Assembly (NCBI RefSeq): GCF_009494395.1
Contig: NZ_VZCB01000005.1
Span: 1-59,850, forward strand
Reading direction: 5' to 3'
Source: Segatella copri
GTDB lineage: Bacteria; Bacteroidota; Bacteroidia; Bacteroidales; Bacteroidaceae
Length of the DNA stretch: 59,850 nt
In this document: positions 16,859 to 25,490 of the stretch, piece after piece
How the letters are laid out: the number at the start of each line of letters is the position of its first letter
Numbering within the stretch: the first letter of the stretch is position 1
Position numbers and translations under genes: made by a program
The notes under the pieces: generated by a model
What the model saw: only the letters and a program-made list of their open reading frames with translations
Database searches by the model: none
Told to the model about the DNA's origin: nothing

Positions 16859-18583
16859 TTACCAGAAGTATGCGTAGAATGCAGCGCAGAGACCGATTAC
16901 TACGAGTGTACCAATGATGTCGAAGGCACTCCAGCTTTCACGGATTGACTTCTTGAAGTCGGATGTGAAGGTGATTGCCTCTACCTGCTCCTTGCTTGGA
17001 GCTGGAGTGAAGCAGCTCACTACTACCATGAAGATGATGAGGAAGACGAGCAACCAGCACTCGAATACCAACCAGTTGGTCTGCCAGAACCATGCGGTGT
17101 AATCCCAGAATGCACCATCCATTGTTGCCTTACCTGTATCAGTAATGACATTGGTAACGAGACGGAGCATACCGATGAGGAAACCGGTAATCATGGTGTA
17201 TTCACCAGCCTTTGGAGTAATCTTCTTGAAGAAAATACCCATCGCAAATACGGCTACCATGGCTGGAGCGAGGAGTGACTGAATACCCTGGAGATAATTG
17301 TACAATGTATCCATCTTCATCATGATTGGTAACCATGCGAAACCGAGAACAACAACTACTACGGTAGCGATACGGCCAACGAGTACGTAGTGAGCCTCAG
17401 ACATTCCCTTCTTCAATGGCTTATAGAAGTCCTCGGTGAAGAGGGTAGCACAGCTGTTGAAGAATGCTGCCAATGAAGCAACCAATGCACAGATGAAACC
17501 GATGGTTACGATTCCCTTGATACCTGCAGGAAGCACGGTCTTTACCATGATGGCGAAGGCTGCGTCAGTCTCGTTCATCTGAATAGCGCCCTTCTGAGCC
17601 AAGGCTGCTGCAATCATACCTGGAATGAGGAACATGAAGCAAGGGAGAACCTTGAAGAAACCGGCTGCGATAGTACCGCGGCGAGCACGCTTCATAACCT
17701 CTACGTTGCTTTCGCCAGGAACCTGACCGAGTACACGCTGAACGATATGCTGGTCAGTACACCAGTACCAGAAACCAATGATGGTTGCACCGATGAATAC
17801 TACGAAACCTGGATACTCCTGATACATAGAGTCACCTGCCTCCCAGTGGAACATGTGAGTAGTACCATAACCGTTGTTCAACTTGCCGCAGTAGTCCATC
17901 ATGTCAGCCCAACCTGCAGAAATGCTTCCACCGCCGAGGGTAGAGAGACCGAGGAAGAGTACGAGGAATGAACCGATGACGAGGATAGGAGTCTGGATGG
18001 TAGACAAGGTCATCACACCCTTCATACCGCCGAATACGGTAAAGATGGTAGTGAGGATGATCAAGCCGATAGCACCTACCCAGAAGTTCAAGCCCCAGAG
18101 ATACTCGAAGAAAATACCACCGGTAAGAGCGGTAACGCTCACCTTGGTGAGGATGTAAGCAACGAGGGTGATGATAGAGAGCCATGAACCTGTACGCTGT
18201 GTGTAGCGGAACTTCAGGAAGTCAGGCATGGTAATAATCTTACCCATCTTGTTGATGAGCAACTGATAGAATGGTACGAACAACCAACCCAGGATGAGGA
18301 TCATCCAACCCTGCATCTCCCAGTGAGCCATACCTACACCACTCTTGGCACCAGTACCAGCCAAACCGACGAGGTGCTCAGAACCAATATTGGCAGCAAA
18401 GATAGCCATACCGATTACATACCATGGCTCACCCTTACCGAAGAGGTAAGCTGAAGAGTCTTCGCCCTTCTGTGCCTTTCTGTCTTTCACGATCGCATGC
18501 CAGACAGCCCAGATAACGCCGATAACACCAATGGCGAGTACTGCCCAATCAAGCCATACGAATTCTGTTGAATTCCAATTCAT
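16859..18583 (-). CDS. Sodium/solute symporter (SSS family), probable arabinose importer
   Basis: The 574-aa protein has about 14 hydrophobic segments and the SSS-family segments FAANIGSEHLVGLAGTG and WYWCTDQHIVQRVLG. Members couple sodium influx to uptake of sugars and related solutes across the inner membrane. Its position directly before araR-araD-araA makes L-arabinose the probable substrate, although the family also carries glucose, galactose and inositol, so specificity is inferred from context. A 168-bp gap with palindromic repeats separates it from the upstream mutarotase gene. Confidence 0.88.
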   Translation of the reverse strand: MNWNSTEFVWLDWAVLAIGVIGVIWAVWHAIVKDRKAQKGEDSSAYLFGKGEPWYVIGMAIFAANIGSEHLVGLAGTGAKSGVGMAHWEMQGWMILILGWLFVPFYQLLINKMGKIITMPDFLKFRYTQRTGSWLSIITLVAYILTKVSVTALTGGIFFEYLWGLNFWVGAIGLIILTTIFTVFGGMKGVMTLSTIQTPILVIGSFLVLFLGLSTLGGGSISAGWADMMDYCGKLNNGYGTTHMFHWEAGDSMYQEYPGFVVFIGATIIGFWYWCTDQHIVQRVLGQVPGESNVEVMKRARRGTIAAGFFKVLPCFMFLIPGMIAAALAQKGAIQMNETDAAFAIMVKTVLPAGIKGIVTIGFICALVASLAAFFNSCATLFTEDFYKPLKKGMSEAHYVLVGRIATVVVVVLGFAWLPIMMKMDTLYNYLQGIQSLLAPAMVAVFAMGIFFKKITPKAGEYTMITGFLIGMLRLVTNVITDTGKATMDGAFWDYTAWFWQTNWLVFECWLLVFLIIFMVVVSCFTPAPSKEQVEAITFTSDFKKSIRESWSAFDIIGTLVVIGLCAAFYAYFW

Positions 18584-18635
18584 AATTACTATAAGATTGT
18601 TTGTTTATTATTTGTTTGTTTATTCTTTCTTTTAT

Positions 18636-18687
18636 TGGATGCTTTATCCTTGTTATGGGATACTTTATCCTTTTCGGATGCTTTATC
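18636..18687. repeat. Three palindromic GGATGCTTTATCC repeats
   Basis: Near-identical 13-bp units (GGATGCTTTATCC, GGATACTTTATCC, GGATGCTTTATCC) start at 18636, 18657 and 18675. Each has inverted GGAT/ATCC ends. They lie between the mutarotase gene and the symporter in the arabinose operon, so they are transcribed. Confidence 0.75.
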
Positions 18688-18697
18688 CCGTATGCGT

Positions 18698-18720
18698 TCC
18701 GGCAGATTTGCAATCCGCCG
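18698..18720. repeat. REP-like palindrome
   Basis: CCGGCAGATT (18698-18707) and AATCCGCCGG (18711-18720) form a 10-bp stem with one mismatch and a 3-nt loop. It looks like a dispersed extragenic palindrome; only this copy was noticed in the window. Confidence 0.5.
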
Positions 18721-18751
18721 GCAAGCAAGTTGTCAATAGTTTGACCTTTCC

Positions 18752-19939
18752 TTACTTCTTTACGCTGAACTTGTAGACGAGGTGAGAGTAATACTTCTCT
18801 CCTGGCTTCAAGGTTGCATCAGTCCAGTCCTTCACGCCCTGAGCAATCTTGGTAGGAGAGTCTGGATACTTCTGGCTCTCGAAGCAGACGCTCACGTGCT
18901 TAGGATATTTGATTCCGTGCTTGCAGGCAATACCTGTTCCCTGGAAGTTACCGGTGTAAACCTGGATTCCTGGCTCGTTGGTGAATACTTCGAGGAGGAT
19001 TCCGCTCTTAGGAGAGTAGAGGCTGGCGCAAACAGTCTTGTCATCGCCCTTGCCATCCTTATAGGTGTTCAAGCACCAGTTATGGTCGTAACCAGTAGCG
19101 TTCTTAATCTGGTCGAAGCTGTAATCTACCTTCTTGCCAATCTCTGTTGGAGTACGGAAATCCATTGGAGTTCCTTCTACGTCCTTAATCTCTCCTGTTG
19201 GAATGTAAAGAGAATCTGCAGGTGTGAACTTATCAGCATTGATGTACATAACCTGGTCGAAACCTTCCTTAGATGGGTCGCCATTCAGGTTGAAGTAGCT
19301 ATGGTTTGTCATGTTGACCACAGTCTCCTTATCGGTAGTTGCACCAAACTCAATGTCAAGCGTATTGTCGCTCTTTACTGTATATTTAGCAGTAGCAGTT
19401 ACGTTGCCTGGGAAACCATTCTCACCATCCTTCGCATTGATGGTAAAGGTTACAGAAGAATCGTTCTTCTCAGTAATGTCGTATACCTGGTTCAACCAAC
19501 CGGTAGCACCACCACCGTGCAGGCAGTTGCCATTGTCATTTGCCTTCAACTGATAGGTAGAACCTGCAAGTGAAAGCTTGGCATCCTTGATGCGGTTAGC
19601 GTAACGACCTACTGATGAACCATAATCAGAAGGAGAGTTAAGCGTATCTGCATACTGATGGATATTGTCATAACCAAGAACTACATCAGTTGGCTTGCCG
19701 TCCTTGTCTGGGACAGAGATTGAAACCACACGTCCACCATAGTTGGTGAGACATACCTCCATGCCGTTGGCATTCTTGAGGGTTACTAACTCAGTCTTCT
19801 TTCCCAATACGGTTGAATCGAAATCTGCAGGATTCAAACCAGACTGTGTAAGACTAGCGTTGTTGCTTGATGAACAAGCAGAGAGGGTAGCGATTGCCGC
19901 AAAACCTACTCCCATGAAAAGGGTCTTAAATGTACTCAT
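18752..19939 (-). CDS. Aldose 1-epimerase (mutarotase), lipoprotein, first gene of the arabinose operon
   Basis: The 395-aa protein has a lipoprotein signal peptide with lipobox LSAC (Cys22), so it is membrane-anchored outside the cytoplasm. The body is a GalM-type mutarotase with SVGRYANRIKDAKLSL, the catalytic-His segment MTNHSYFNLNG, and YDHNWCLN. Mutarotases equilibrate alpha and beta anomers; here it would convert sugars released by GH51 into the form the symporter takes. It shares its fold with the cytoplasmic GalM of the gal operon, which lacks a signal. It leads the nine-gene operon, so the operon promoter should lie in 19940-20096. Confidence 0.9.
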   Translation of the reverse strand: MSTFKTLFMGVGFAAIATLSACSSSNNASLTQSGLNPADFDSTVLGKKTELVTLKNANGMEVCLTNYGGRVVSISVPDKDGKPTDVVLGYDNIHQYADTLNSPSDYGSSVGRYANRIKDAKLSLAGSTYQLKANDNGNCLHGGGATGWLNQVYDITEKNDSSVTFTINAKDGENGFPGNVTATAKYTVKSDNTLDIEFGATTDKETVVNMTNHSYFNLNGDPSKEGFDQVMYINADKFTPADSLYIPTGEIKDVEGTPMDFRTPTEIGKKVDYSFDQIKNATGYDHNWCLNTYKDGKGDDKTVCASLYSPKSGILLEVFTNEPGIQVYTGNFQGTGIACKHGIKYPKHVSVCFESQKYPDSPTKIAQGVKDWTDATLKPGEKYYSHLVYKFSVKK

Positions 19940-19975
19940 TTTTAGGCTGTTTTTAATTGTTTACTTTATTTTGGG

Positions 19976-19987
19976 TGTAAAATTACA
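19976..19987 (-). promoter_or_regulatory. Candidate operator upstream of the arabinose operon
   Basis: TGTAAAATTACA is a palindrome (TGTAA/TTACA) 36 bp upstream of the first ATG. It overlaps TAATTTTA, a weak -7-like box on the minus strand. A position over the promoter suits AraR, but I cannot match it to a known AraR motif. Confidence 0.3.
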
Positions 19988-20038
19988 ATTTTATTTCGAA
20001 ACGGCAATAGTTTTCCCTAACTTTTTTCATTCTAAAGT

Positions 20039-20051
20039 GTGTTTTTAACAC
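20039..20051 (-). promoter_or_regulatory. Second candidate operator palindrome upstream of the arabinose operon
   Basis: GTGTTTTTAACAC has inverted GTGTT/AACAC halves, about 100 bp upstream of the mutarotase ATG. It is the second palindrome in this short regulatory gap and could be an AraR or activator site. Confidence 0.25.
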
Positions 20052-20088
20052 TATTTGCATGATTACGCCTGCTTTTGGCTAAATTGGG

Positions 20089-20126
20089 GCAAAAAAAACT
20101 GCAGCTAGCCAACACTAACTGCAGTT
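20089..20126 (-). terminator. Intrinsic terminator after galK
   Basis: AACTGCAG (20097-20104) pairs with CTGCAGTT (20119-20126), with a further TAG/CTA pairing inside. Read on the minus strand it is followed by eight T. It separates the gal operon from the arabinose operon. Confidence 0.85.
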
Positions 20127-20150
20127 CCTTTATATTATATAATATGTATA

Positions 20151-21311
20151 TTAGCAAACCTTGTGAGAACCCTCAGAGATAACTACTGGGTAAATCTCAG
20201 GAGCATGACCATACTTAGCTGTGAACTTAGCTGTAACATCCTCTACGAACTTGTCATAGATGTCGTCCTTAACCAAGTTGATGGTGCAGCCACCGAAGCC
20301 ACCACCCATGATACGGCTACCAGTAACACCGTTCTCTTTGGCAACATCGTTCAAGAAGTCGAGCTCCTCGCAGCTTACCTCGTATTCCTTGCTCAAACCG
20401 TGGTGGGTCTCATACATCTTCTGACCTACAGTTTCGTAGTCACCCTTCTCAAGAGCATCGCAGACTGCCAATACGCGGTCCTTCTCGCCCAATACGAAGT
20501 GAGCGCGGCTGTAATCCTCTTCGCCTACCTCAGCGCGAACCTCTTCCAACTGCTCCCATGTGCAATCGCGGAGAGTCTCGAACTTTGCCTCTGGGTGCTT
20601 GGCAGCGATGTGCTTAACCACGTTCTCGCAAGAGTTGCGGCGGTCGTTGTATGGAGAACCAGCCAACTCGTGCTTAACCTTAGAGTTAACCAGACAGAGC
20701 TTGTAGCCCTTAGGCTCGAATGGGAAGTACTCAAACTCACGGCTGTTGCAGTCGAGACGCATCAACTTGCCTTCCTTGCCGAATACAGAAGCAAACTGGT
20801 CCATAATACCGCAGTTTACACCTACGTACTTGTGCTCAGTAGCCTGACCAGCGAGAACGAGATCCCACTTAGAAACCTTGTTGTCACCGAAGAGGTCGTT
20901 CAAGGCGAAAGCGAAGCAGCTCTCAAGAGCAGCTGAAGAAGACATACCTGCACCGAGAGGCACGTCGCCATAGAATGCAGCATTGAAGCCCTTTACATCA
21001 ACACCCAGCGCCTTCATCTCCTGGCAGATACCGTAGATGTAGCGTGCCCAAGATGCGCGAGGACCCTCTGGGTCGTTTACCTTGAACTCTACACGGTCCT
21101 TCAAGTCGATAGAATAGAGCATCACTGTCTCTGTTCCGTTAGGACGGATCTCAGCCATAATACCCTTATCTACTGCACCAGGGAATACGAATCCACCATT
21201 ATAATCTGTGTGCTCGCCAATCAGGTTAATACGACCTGGTGACATATAGATGTTACCTGTTTTGCCATCAAAGTGCTTGATGAAACGGCTTCTTACTTTT
21301 TCGATATCCAT
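20151..21311 (-). CDS. galK: Galactokinase
   Basis: The 386-aa GHMP kinase phosphorylates galactose to galactose 1-phosphate. It has the galactokinase signature GRINLIGEHTDYNGG, the ATP-binding PLGAGMSSSAALE and the C-terminal motif GSRIMGGGFGGCTINLV. Length is normal. It is the last gene of galM-transporter-galK. No galT or galE is present in the window, so the rest of the Leloir pathway lies elsewhere. Confidence 0.96.
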   Translation of the reverse strand: MDIEKVRSRFIKHFDGKTGNIYMSPGRINLIGEHTDYNGGFVFPGAVDKGIMAEIRPNGTETVMLYSIDLKDRVEFKVNDPEGPRASWARYIYGICQEMKALGVDVKGFNAAFYGDVPLGAGMSSSAALESCFAFALNDLFGDNKVSKWDLVLAGQATEHKYVGVNCGIMDQFASVFGKEGKLMRLDCNSREFEYFPFEPKGYKLCLVNSKVKHELAGSPYNDRRNSCENVVKHIAAKHPEAKFETLRDCTWEQLEEVRAEVGEEDYSRAHFVLGEKDRVLAVCDALEKGDYETVGQKMYETHHGLSKEYEVSCEELDFLNDVAKENGVTGSRIMGGGFGGCTINLVKDDIYDKFVEDVTAKFTAKYGHAPEIYPVVISEGSHKVC

Positions 21312-21359
21312 AATTGTTGTTGTTTAAAAGTTATTATTAAAGATTTGATTATAAACTAG

Positions 21360-21400
21360 TTATTCCCGGATAAATCAAGTTTTGCTTCACCCGGGAATAA
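21360..21400 (-). promoter_or_regulatory. Intercistronic stem-loop between sugar transporter and galK
   Basis: TTATTCCCGG (21360-21369) and CCGGGAATAA (21391-21400) form a perfect 10-bp stem with a 21-nt loop. No T-tract follows on the minus strand. Confidence 0.5.
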
Positions 21401-21412
21401 GATGTTTCATTA

Positions 21413-22759
21413 TTACTCTACTGGAATGTCCTTGTTTACATTCTTGCAACCAACGAGGGCGTAGAAGAGAATGTATGCAATCATGGCGATGATAACCCAA
21501 TAAGATGCGATAGGACCAGCAGCCTTAGCAACAGCGTCCTGGATGAGAGGCATTACGCCACCACCAACTACCATCATCATGAAGATACCTGATGCCTGAG
21601 CTGTGTATTTGCCGAGACCCTCAACAGCAAGGTTGAAGATTCCACCCCACATGATAGAAGTACACAAACCGCAGATAGCGATGAGTACGCACTTGGTAGG
21701 GATAGTAAATGCTACAAGACCAGTACCGTGGTCGTCGAGCTTGAGAAGGTTTGCAATCTCAGAATCACCAGCCAAAGAGAAGTTCAATGTGTTGGTTTCT
21801 GGCAAGAAGATGGCTGTGAGCAACAGGAGGATAGCTACTGTTGATACTATTGTCATCTGTGTCTTGGTAGAAACGGCACCGCTGATAAATGAGCTGAGGA
21901 ATCGGCCGCACATCATGAGCAACCAGTAAACTGCTGCGAAAGCACCACCTACAGAAGCAGCACCTGTGAAGTCCATGCTACTGATGTAGAAAATAAGCTG
22001 AGCAGGAATACCAATCTCAACACCAACATAGAAGAAAATACCGATGACACCGAGTACGCAGTGACGGAATGACCAAGGACTGTGATCGTACTGTACGTTC
22101 TCCTTCTTGATGTTTGGCTCAGGAATAGCAACAAACCAGATGATGAAGAAGGCTGCAATGAACACCGCCATACCGATGAAGAGGAGAGGAGCAACGTCGC
22201 TCATACTTGTGTTAGCTGTAACTGTACCTACGAGTACACCTGCCAACAATGGGGTAAGAGTACCACTCAAAGAGTTCAATGTACCACCAATCTGAATGAG
22301 CTGGTTACCGCGGTTACCACCACCACCGAGCAAGTTCAACATTGGGTTTACCACGGTGTTAAGCATACATACGCAGAAACCGCAGATGAAAGCACCCAAC
22401 AGATAAATGATAAGGTTGAGGCAAACGGCACCAGAGCTGAGGTTAAATACTGGAATGTCGTCACCGAAGATACTTGACAAGTACTGAATCATCAAACCGA
22501 TTGTACCGACAGCGAGTGCGATCAATGCTGTCTTCTTGTAACCCTTGCTTTCAATCATCTTGCCGGCAGGAATACCCATGAAGAGGTAAGCGGCAAAGTT
22601 CATGAAGTTACCCATCATGGCTGCCCAAGAGTACTTGAAGCCCCAGATGTTGCCAAAAGGCGCTCCCATGTTAGTTACAAACGAGATCATTGCAAAGATA
22701 AAACACATCGTGATGATGGCAATGACACGACCGTTGTTATTTACACTTTTTTGTTCCAT
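21413..22759 (-). CDS. MFS sugar transporter (FucP/GluP-type), probable galactose/glucose importer
   Basis: The 448-aa protein has about 12 membrane segments and the FucP-like features MGIPAGKMIESKGYKK in the first half and a NPMLNLLGGGGNRGNQLIQ segment. This family imports hexoses with protons. Its position between galM and galK makes galactose the natural substrate. The gap before it holds an attenuator-like terminator, so its expression may be lower than or controlled separately from galM. Confidence 0.88.
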   Translation of the reverse strand: MEQKSVNNNGRVIAIITMCFIFAMISFVTNMGAPFGNIWGFKYSWAAMMGNFMNFAAYLFMGIPAGKMIESKGYKKTALIALAVGTIGLMIQYLSSIFGDDIPVFNLSSGAVCLNLIIYLLGAFICGFCVCMLNTVVNPMLNLLGGGGNRGNQLIQIGGTLNSLSGTLTPLLAGVLVGTVTANTSMSDVAPLLFIGMAVFIAAFFIIWFVAIPEPNIKKENVQYDHSPWSFRHCVLGVIGIFFYVGVEIGIPAQLIFYISSMDFTGAASVGGAFAAVYWLLMMCGRFLSSFISGAVSTKTQMTIVSTVAILLLLTAIFLPETNTLNFSLAGDSEIANLLKLDDHGTGLVAFTIPTKCVLIAICGLCTSIMWGGIFNLAVEGLGKYTAQASGIFMMMVVGGGVMPLIQDAVAKAAGPIASYWVIIAMIAYILFYALVGCKNVNKDIPVE

Positions 22760-22857
22760 TGTTTAATCTTGATAGTTGATATTTGTTATTGTTATATTCG
22801 TTATTTGCTTGTATTGCTGGTTGTTACCACATGATTGTTCACTGGCTAGTTTAACCG

Positions 22858-22907
22858 CAAAAAGGAGCAGCTGCCCCTGCATTGTGCACTTAGAGGCAGC
22901 AACTCCT
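22858..22907 (-). terminator. Attenuator-like terminator inside the gal operon
   Basis: On the minus strand AGGAG, a 2-nt mismatch, then GCTGCC pair with GGCAGC, a mismatch and CTCCT, followed by TTTTT. It stands 18 bp after galM and about 100 bp before the transporter ATG. No new TAnnTTTG promoter is evident between, so part of the transcripts would stop here. Confidence 0.7.
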
Positions 22908-22925
22908 ATATTGTTTAATCTGATT

Positions 22926-24011
22926 TTATTTGTCTACGCCAAACTTATAGATTGTCTTCTGTGTGTATGTCTCACCAGGGTTCAATCTGCAACTTGGGAA
23001 GTATGGATGATTTGGTGTGTCTGGGAACTTCTGTGCCTCGAAGCAAACTGCGCTGCGGCGTGGGAATGTTGCACCATGCTGACCCTTGATGCCTGCCAGG
23101 AAGTTACCTGTATACATCTGCAAACCTGGTTCTGTGGTATAAACCTCCATGGTACGGCAGCTAACAGGGTCCTTGATGCGGGCAGCAAAGCTCAACTCGC
23201 CCTCTTCCTTCTTGTTTAATACATAGTTGTGATCGTAACCCTGACCATTCTTGATCTGCTCGTTGTCGGCATCGATGTCCTGGCCGATTGGCTTTGGAGT
23301 GCGGAAATCGAATGGTGTACCCTCTACCTTCAGAATTTCACCTGTTGGGATAGACTCCTTATCGATAGGGAGGTAGTAGTCTGCGTTCACCTCACAGATG
23401 ATGTTGTCAATAGTTGGGGTAGGATTTGCAATACCCTGGATTGCGAAGAATGCGTGATGAGTCAAGTTGCAGATGGTCATCTTGTTAGTTGTAGCCTGAT
23501 ACTTGATGACGAACTCATTGTCGTCTGTCAAGGTGTAAGCTACCCAAACAGTCAATTCTCCAGAGAAGCCTTCCTCGCCGTATGGGCTGGTGTACTTCAA
23601 GACAACTGCATTATCACTCATACGGGTTGCATCCCAAACGTGGGCGTGGAATCCAGTAGGACCTCCATGCAAATGGTTCTTTCCATCGTTGCATGCCAAC
23701 TGATACTCCTTGCCATGAAGGGTAAATCTACCCTCCTTGATGCGATTTCCGTAACGACCGATGAGGACGCTCAAGAAAGGCTCAGGTGAGTTGATGACAT
23801 CCTGTATGTTGTCGTGACCCTCGATGAGGTTAGCATAGTTGCCGTCCTTATCTGGCATCATGATGGCAACAACAGCACCACCGTAGTTGGTCACTGCAAT
23901 CTCATTGCCCTGATTGTTTCTCAACACGAAGAGATCAGTCTTCTTTCCATTTACTGTGGTCTGAAAATCTTCTCTTTTCAAACCACACTTGTTAACTGGT
24001 TCTGTATTCAT
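22926..24011 (-). CDS. galM: Aldose 1-epimerase (mutarotase), cytoplasmic
   Basis: The 361-aa protein interconverts alpha- and beta-galactose before galactokinase acts. It has GRYGNRIKEGRFTL, the catalytic-His segment LTHHAFFAIQG, YDHNYVLN, and TEPGLQMYTGNF. There is no signal peptide, unlike the lipoprotein paralogue in the arabinose operon. It is first in the gal operon behind a recognisable promoter. Confidence 0.95.
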   Translation of the reverse strand: MNTEPVNKCGLKREDFQTTVNGKKTDLFVLRNNQGNEIAVTNYGGAVVAIMMPDKDGNYANLIEGHDNIQDVINSPEPFLSVLIGRYGNRIKEGRFTLHGKEYQLACNDGKNHLHGGPTGFHAHVWDATRMSDNAVVLKYTSPYGEEGFSGELTVWVAYTLTDDNEFVIKYQATTNKMTICNLTHHAFFAIQGIANPTPTIDNIICEVNADYYLPIDKESIPTGEILKVEGTPFDFRTPKPIGQDIDADNEQIKNGQGYDHNYVLNKKEEGELSFAARIKDPVSCRTMEVYTTEPGLQMYTGNFLAGIKGQHGATFPRRSAVCFEAQKFPDTPNHPYFPSCRLNPGETYTQKTIYKFGVDK

Positions 24012-24061
24012 AATATATCATTTTTTAGTTACTCTACTTTATGTTCTAAAGTAATCTACTG

Positions 24062-24093
24062 CAAAGTAACTAAAAAAAAATGAATATGACAAA
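24062..24093 (-). promoter_or_regulatory. Promoter of the gal operon
   Basis: On the minus strand TTTG (24093-24090) is followed after 20 bp by TTACTTTG (24069-24062), one mismatch from the -7 consensus. The 50-nt leader can form a small hairpin from ACTTTA and TAAAGT. Confidence 0.6.
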
Positions 24094-24132
24094 ATATTTA
24101 GCAATTATTTGATTTAAAAAAACTAAAAATTT

Positions 24133-25365
24133 TTAGGAGAGCAAATCAGCAACTACGTAACTTGAACCTCCAACGAAGACAAAATCATCATTTTTTGCAT
24201 TTGCTTTCGCTGTCATATATGCTTCTTTTACAGAATGATACATCTCACCATGCAAGTTATACTTTAATGCAGTTTCTCGCAATTTCTCCACAGGAATGGC
24301 TCTTTTAGTAGAAGGCTGCGTCCAATAGAATTTTACCCCATATTTGAGCTTATCCCTCAAAAGTTGTAATACGTGCTCAACATCTTTGTCGTCCACCATT
24401 CCAAAAACGATGTGCTTGACCTGAGCGTCAACATCATTAATCTGTGTGGCAAGATACTTCCATCCCGCAAGATTGTGACCCGTATCACAGATGACAAGCG
24501 GTGCTTCTCCCAGCTTCTCCCATCTACCTCGCAACCCTGTCAGCTCACATACATGTCCGAAACCGTTTCTGATTGCTTCGTCGCTGATGGTCATCGTCTG
24601 TCGCAAGACTTTGAGTGCTGCAAGAATGGTCTTTCTGTTACGTTCCTGATAGGAACCTTTCAGTTCCATATCTACATTCATAGATATGTCTTCATCCTGT
24701 GCAAAGAGGATAGGAGAGTGGCGTTCTTCTGCAACCTTCTCAAAAACAGGACGGGTCTCTTCGATGTATTCACCGATGACTACAGGCACGTCAGGCTTTA
24801 TGATTCCTGCCTTCTCGCCAGCTATCTCTGCCAGGGTGTTGCCCAGAAATTGGGTATGGTCAAAACTGATATTGGTAATGACAGAAAGAACCGGAGTGAT
24901 GATATTGGTACAGTCAAGTCTTCCTCCAAGTCCTACTTCGATTACCGCATAGTCTACTTTCTGCTCGGCAAAGTACTTGAATGCCATGGCCGTGGTCAGC
25001 TCGAAGAAAGACGGATGAAGAGGTTCGAAGAAAGCACGGTTCTCTTCTACAAAGTCGATGACATACTGTTCCGGCAGGCATTCTCCGTTCACACGGATGC
25101 GCTCGCGGAAATCAACAAGATGAGGAGATGTGTATAATCCCACCTTGTAACCCTGGCTTTGAAGGATGGCTGCTATCGTATGAGAGCAGGAACCTTTGCC
25201 GTTGGTGCCGGCAATATGTATAGTCTTGTACTGACGATGAGGATGACCGAAGTGCTCGTCCAGCTCATGGGTAGTCTGCAGACCAGGCTTATATGCCTTG
25301 GCACCAATTTTTTCAAACACCGGAGTACTATTGAAGAGATATTCTGTCGTTTCTTGATAATTCAT
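24133..25365 (-). CDS. folC: Bifunctional folylpolyglutamate synthase/dihydrofolate synthase
   Basis: The 410-aa Mur-ligase-type enzyme adds glutamate to dihydropteroate and folates. The ATP-binding loop HIAGTNGKGSCSH, the segment VGLGGRLDCTN and the later FDHTQFLG match FolC. Length is normal. It lies between the dnaJ terminator and the gal promoter, and is probably a single transcription unit. Confidence 0.93.
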   Translation of the reverse strand: MNYQETTEYLFNSTPVFEKIGAKAYKPGLQTTHELDEHFGHPHRQYKTIHIAGTNGKGSCSHTIAAILQSQGYKVGLYTSPHLVDFRERIRVNGECLPEQYVIDFVEENRAFFEPLHPSFFELTTAMAFKYFAEQKVDYAVIEVGLGGRLDCTNIITPVLSVITNISFDHTQFLGNTLAEIAGEKAGIIKPDVPVVIGEYIEETRPVFEKVAEERHSPILFAQDEDISMNVDMELKGSYQERNRKTILAALKVLRQTMTISDEAIRNGFGHVCELTGLRGRWEKLGEAPLVICDTGHNLAGWKYLATQINDVDAQVKHIVFGMVDDKDVEHVLQLLRDKLKYGVKFYWTQPSTKRAIPVEKLRETALKYNLHGEMYHSVKEAYMTAKANAKNDDFVFVGGSSYVVADLLS

Positions 25366-25393
25366 TTCTTATATATTATAAATGTGTAGGTAC

Positions 25394-25442
25394 AAAAAGT
25401 GGCAATCCCAATACTGGCATTGAGCCAATAATCAGGATTGCC
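25394..25442 (-). terminator. Intrinsic terminator after dnaJ
   Basis: GGCAATCC (25401-25408) pairs with GGATTGCC (25435-25442), with an inner TGGC/GCCA stem. On the minus strand AC and TTTTT follow. Confidence 0.8.
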
Positions 25443-25490
25443 TGTTACTTTTATCTTTTATGAGATTTCTTCCATGGAATTTCAAGGAAT

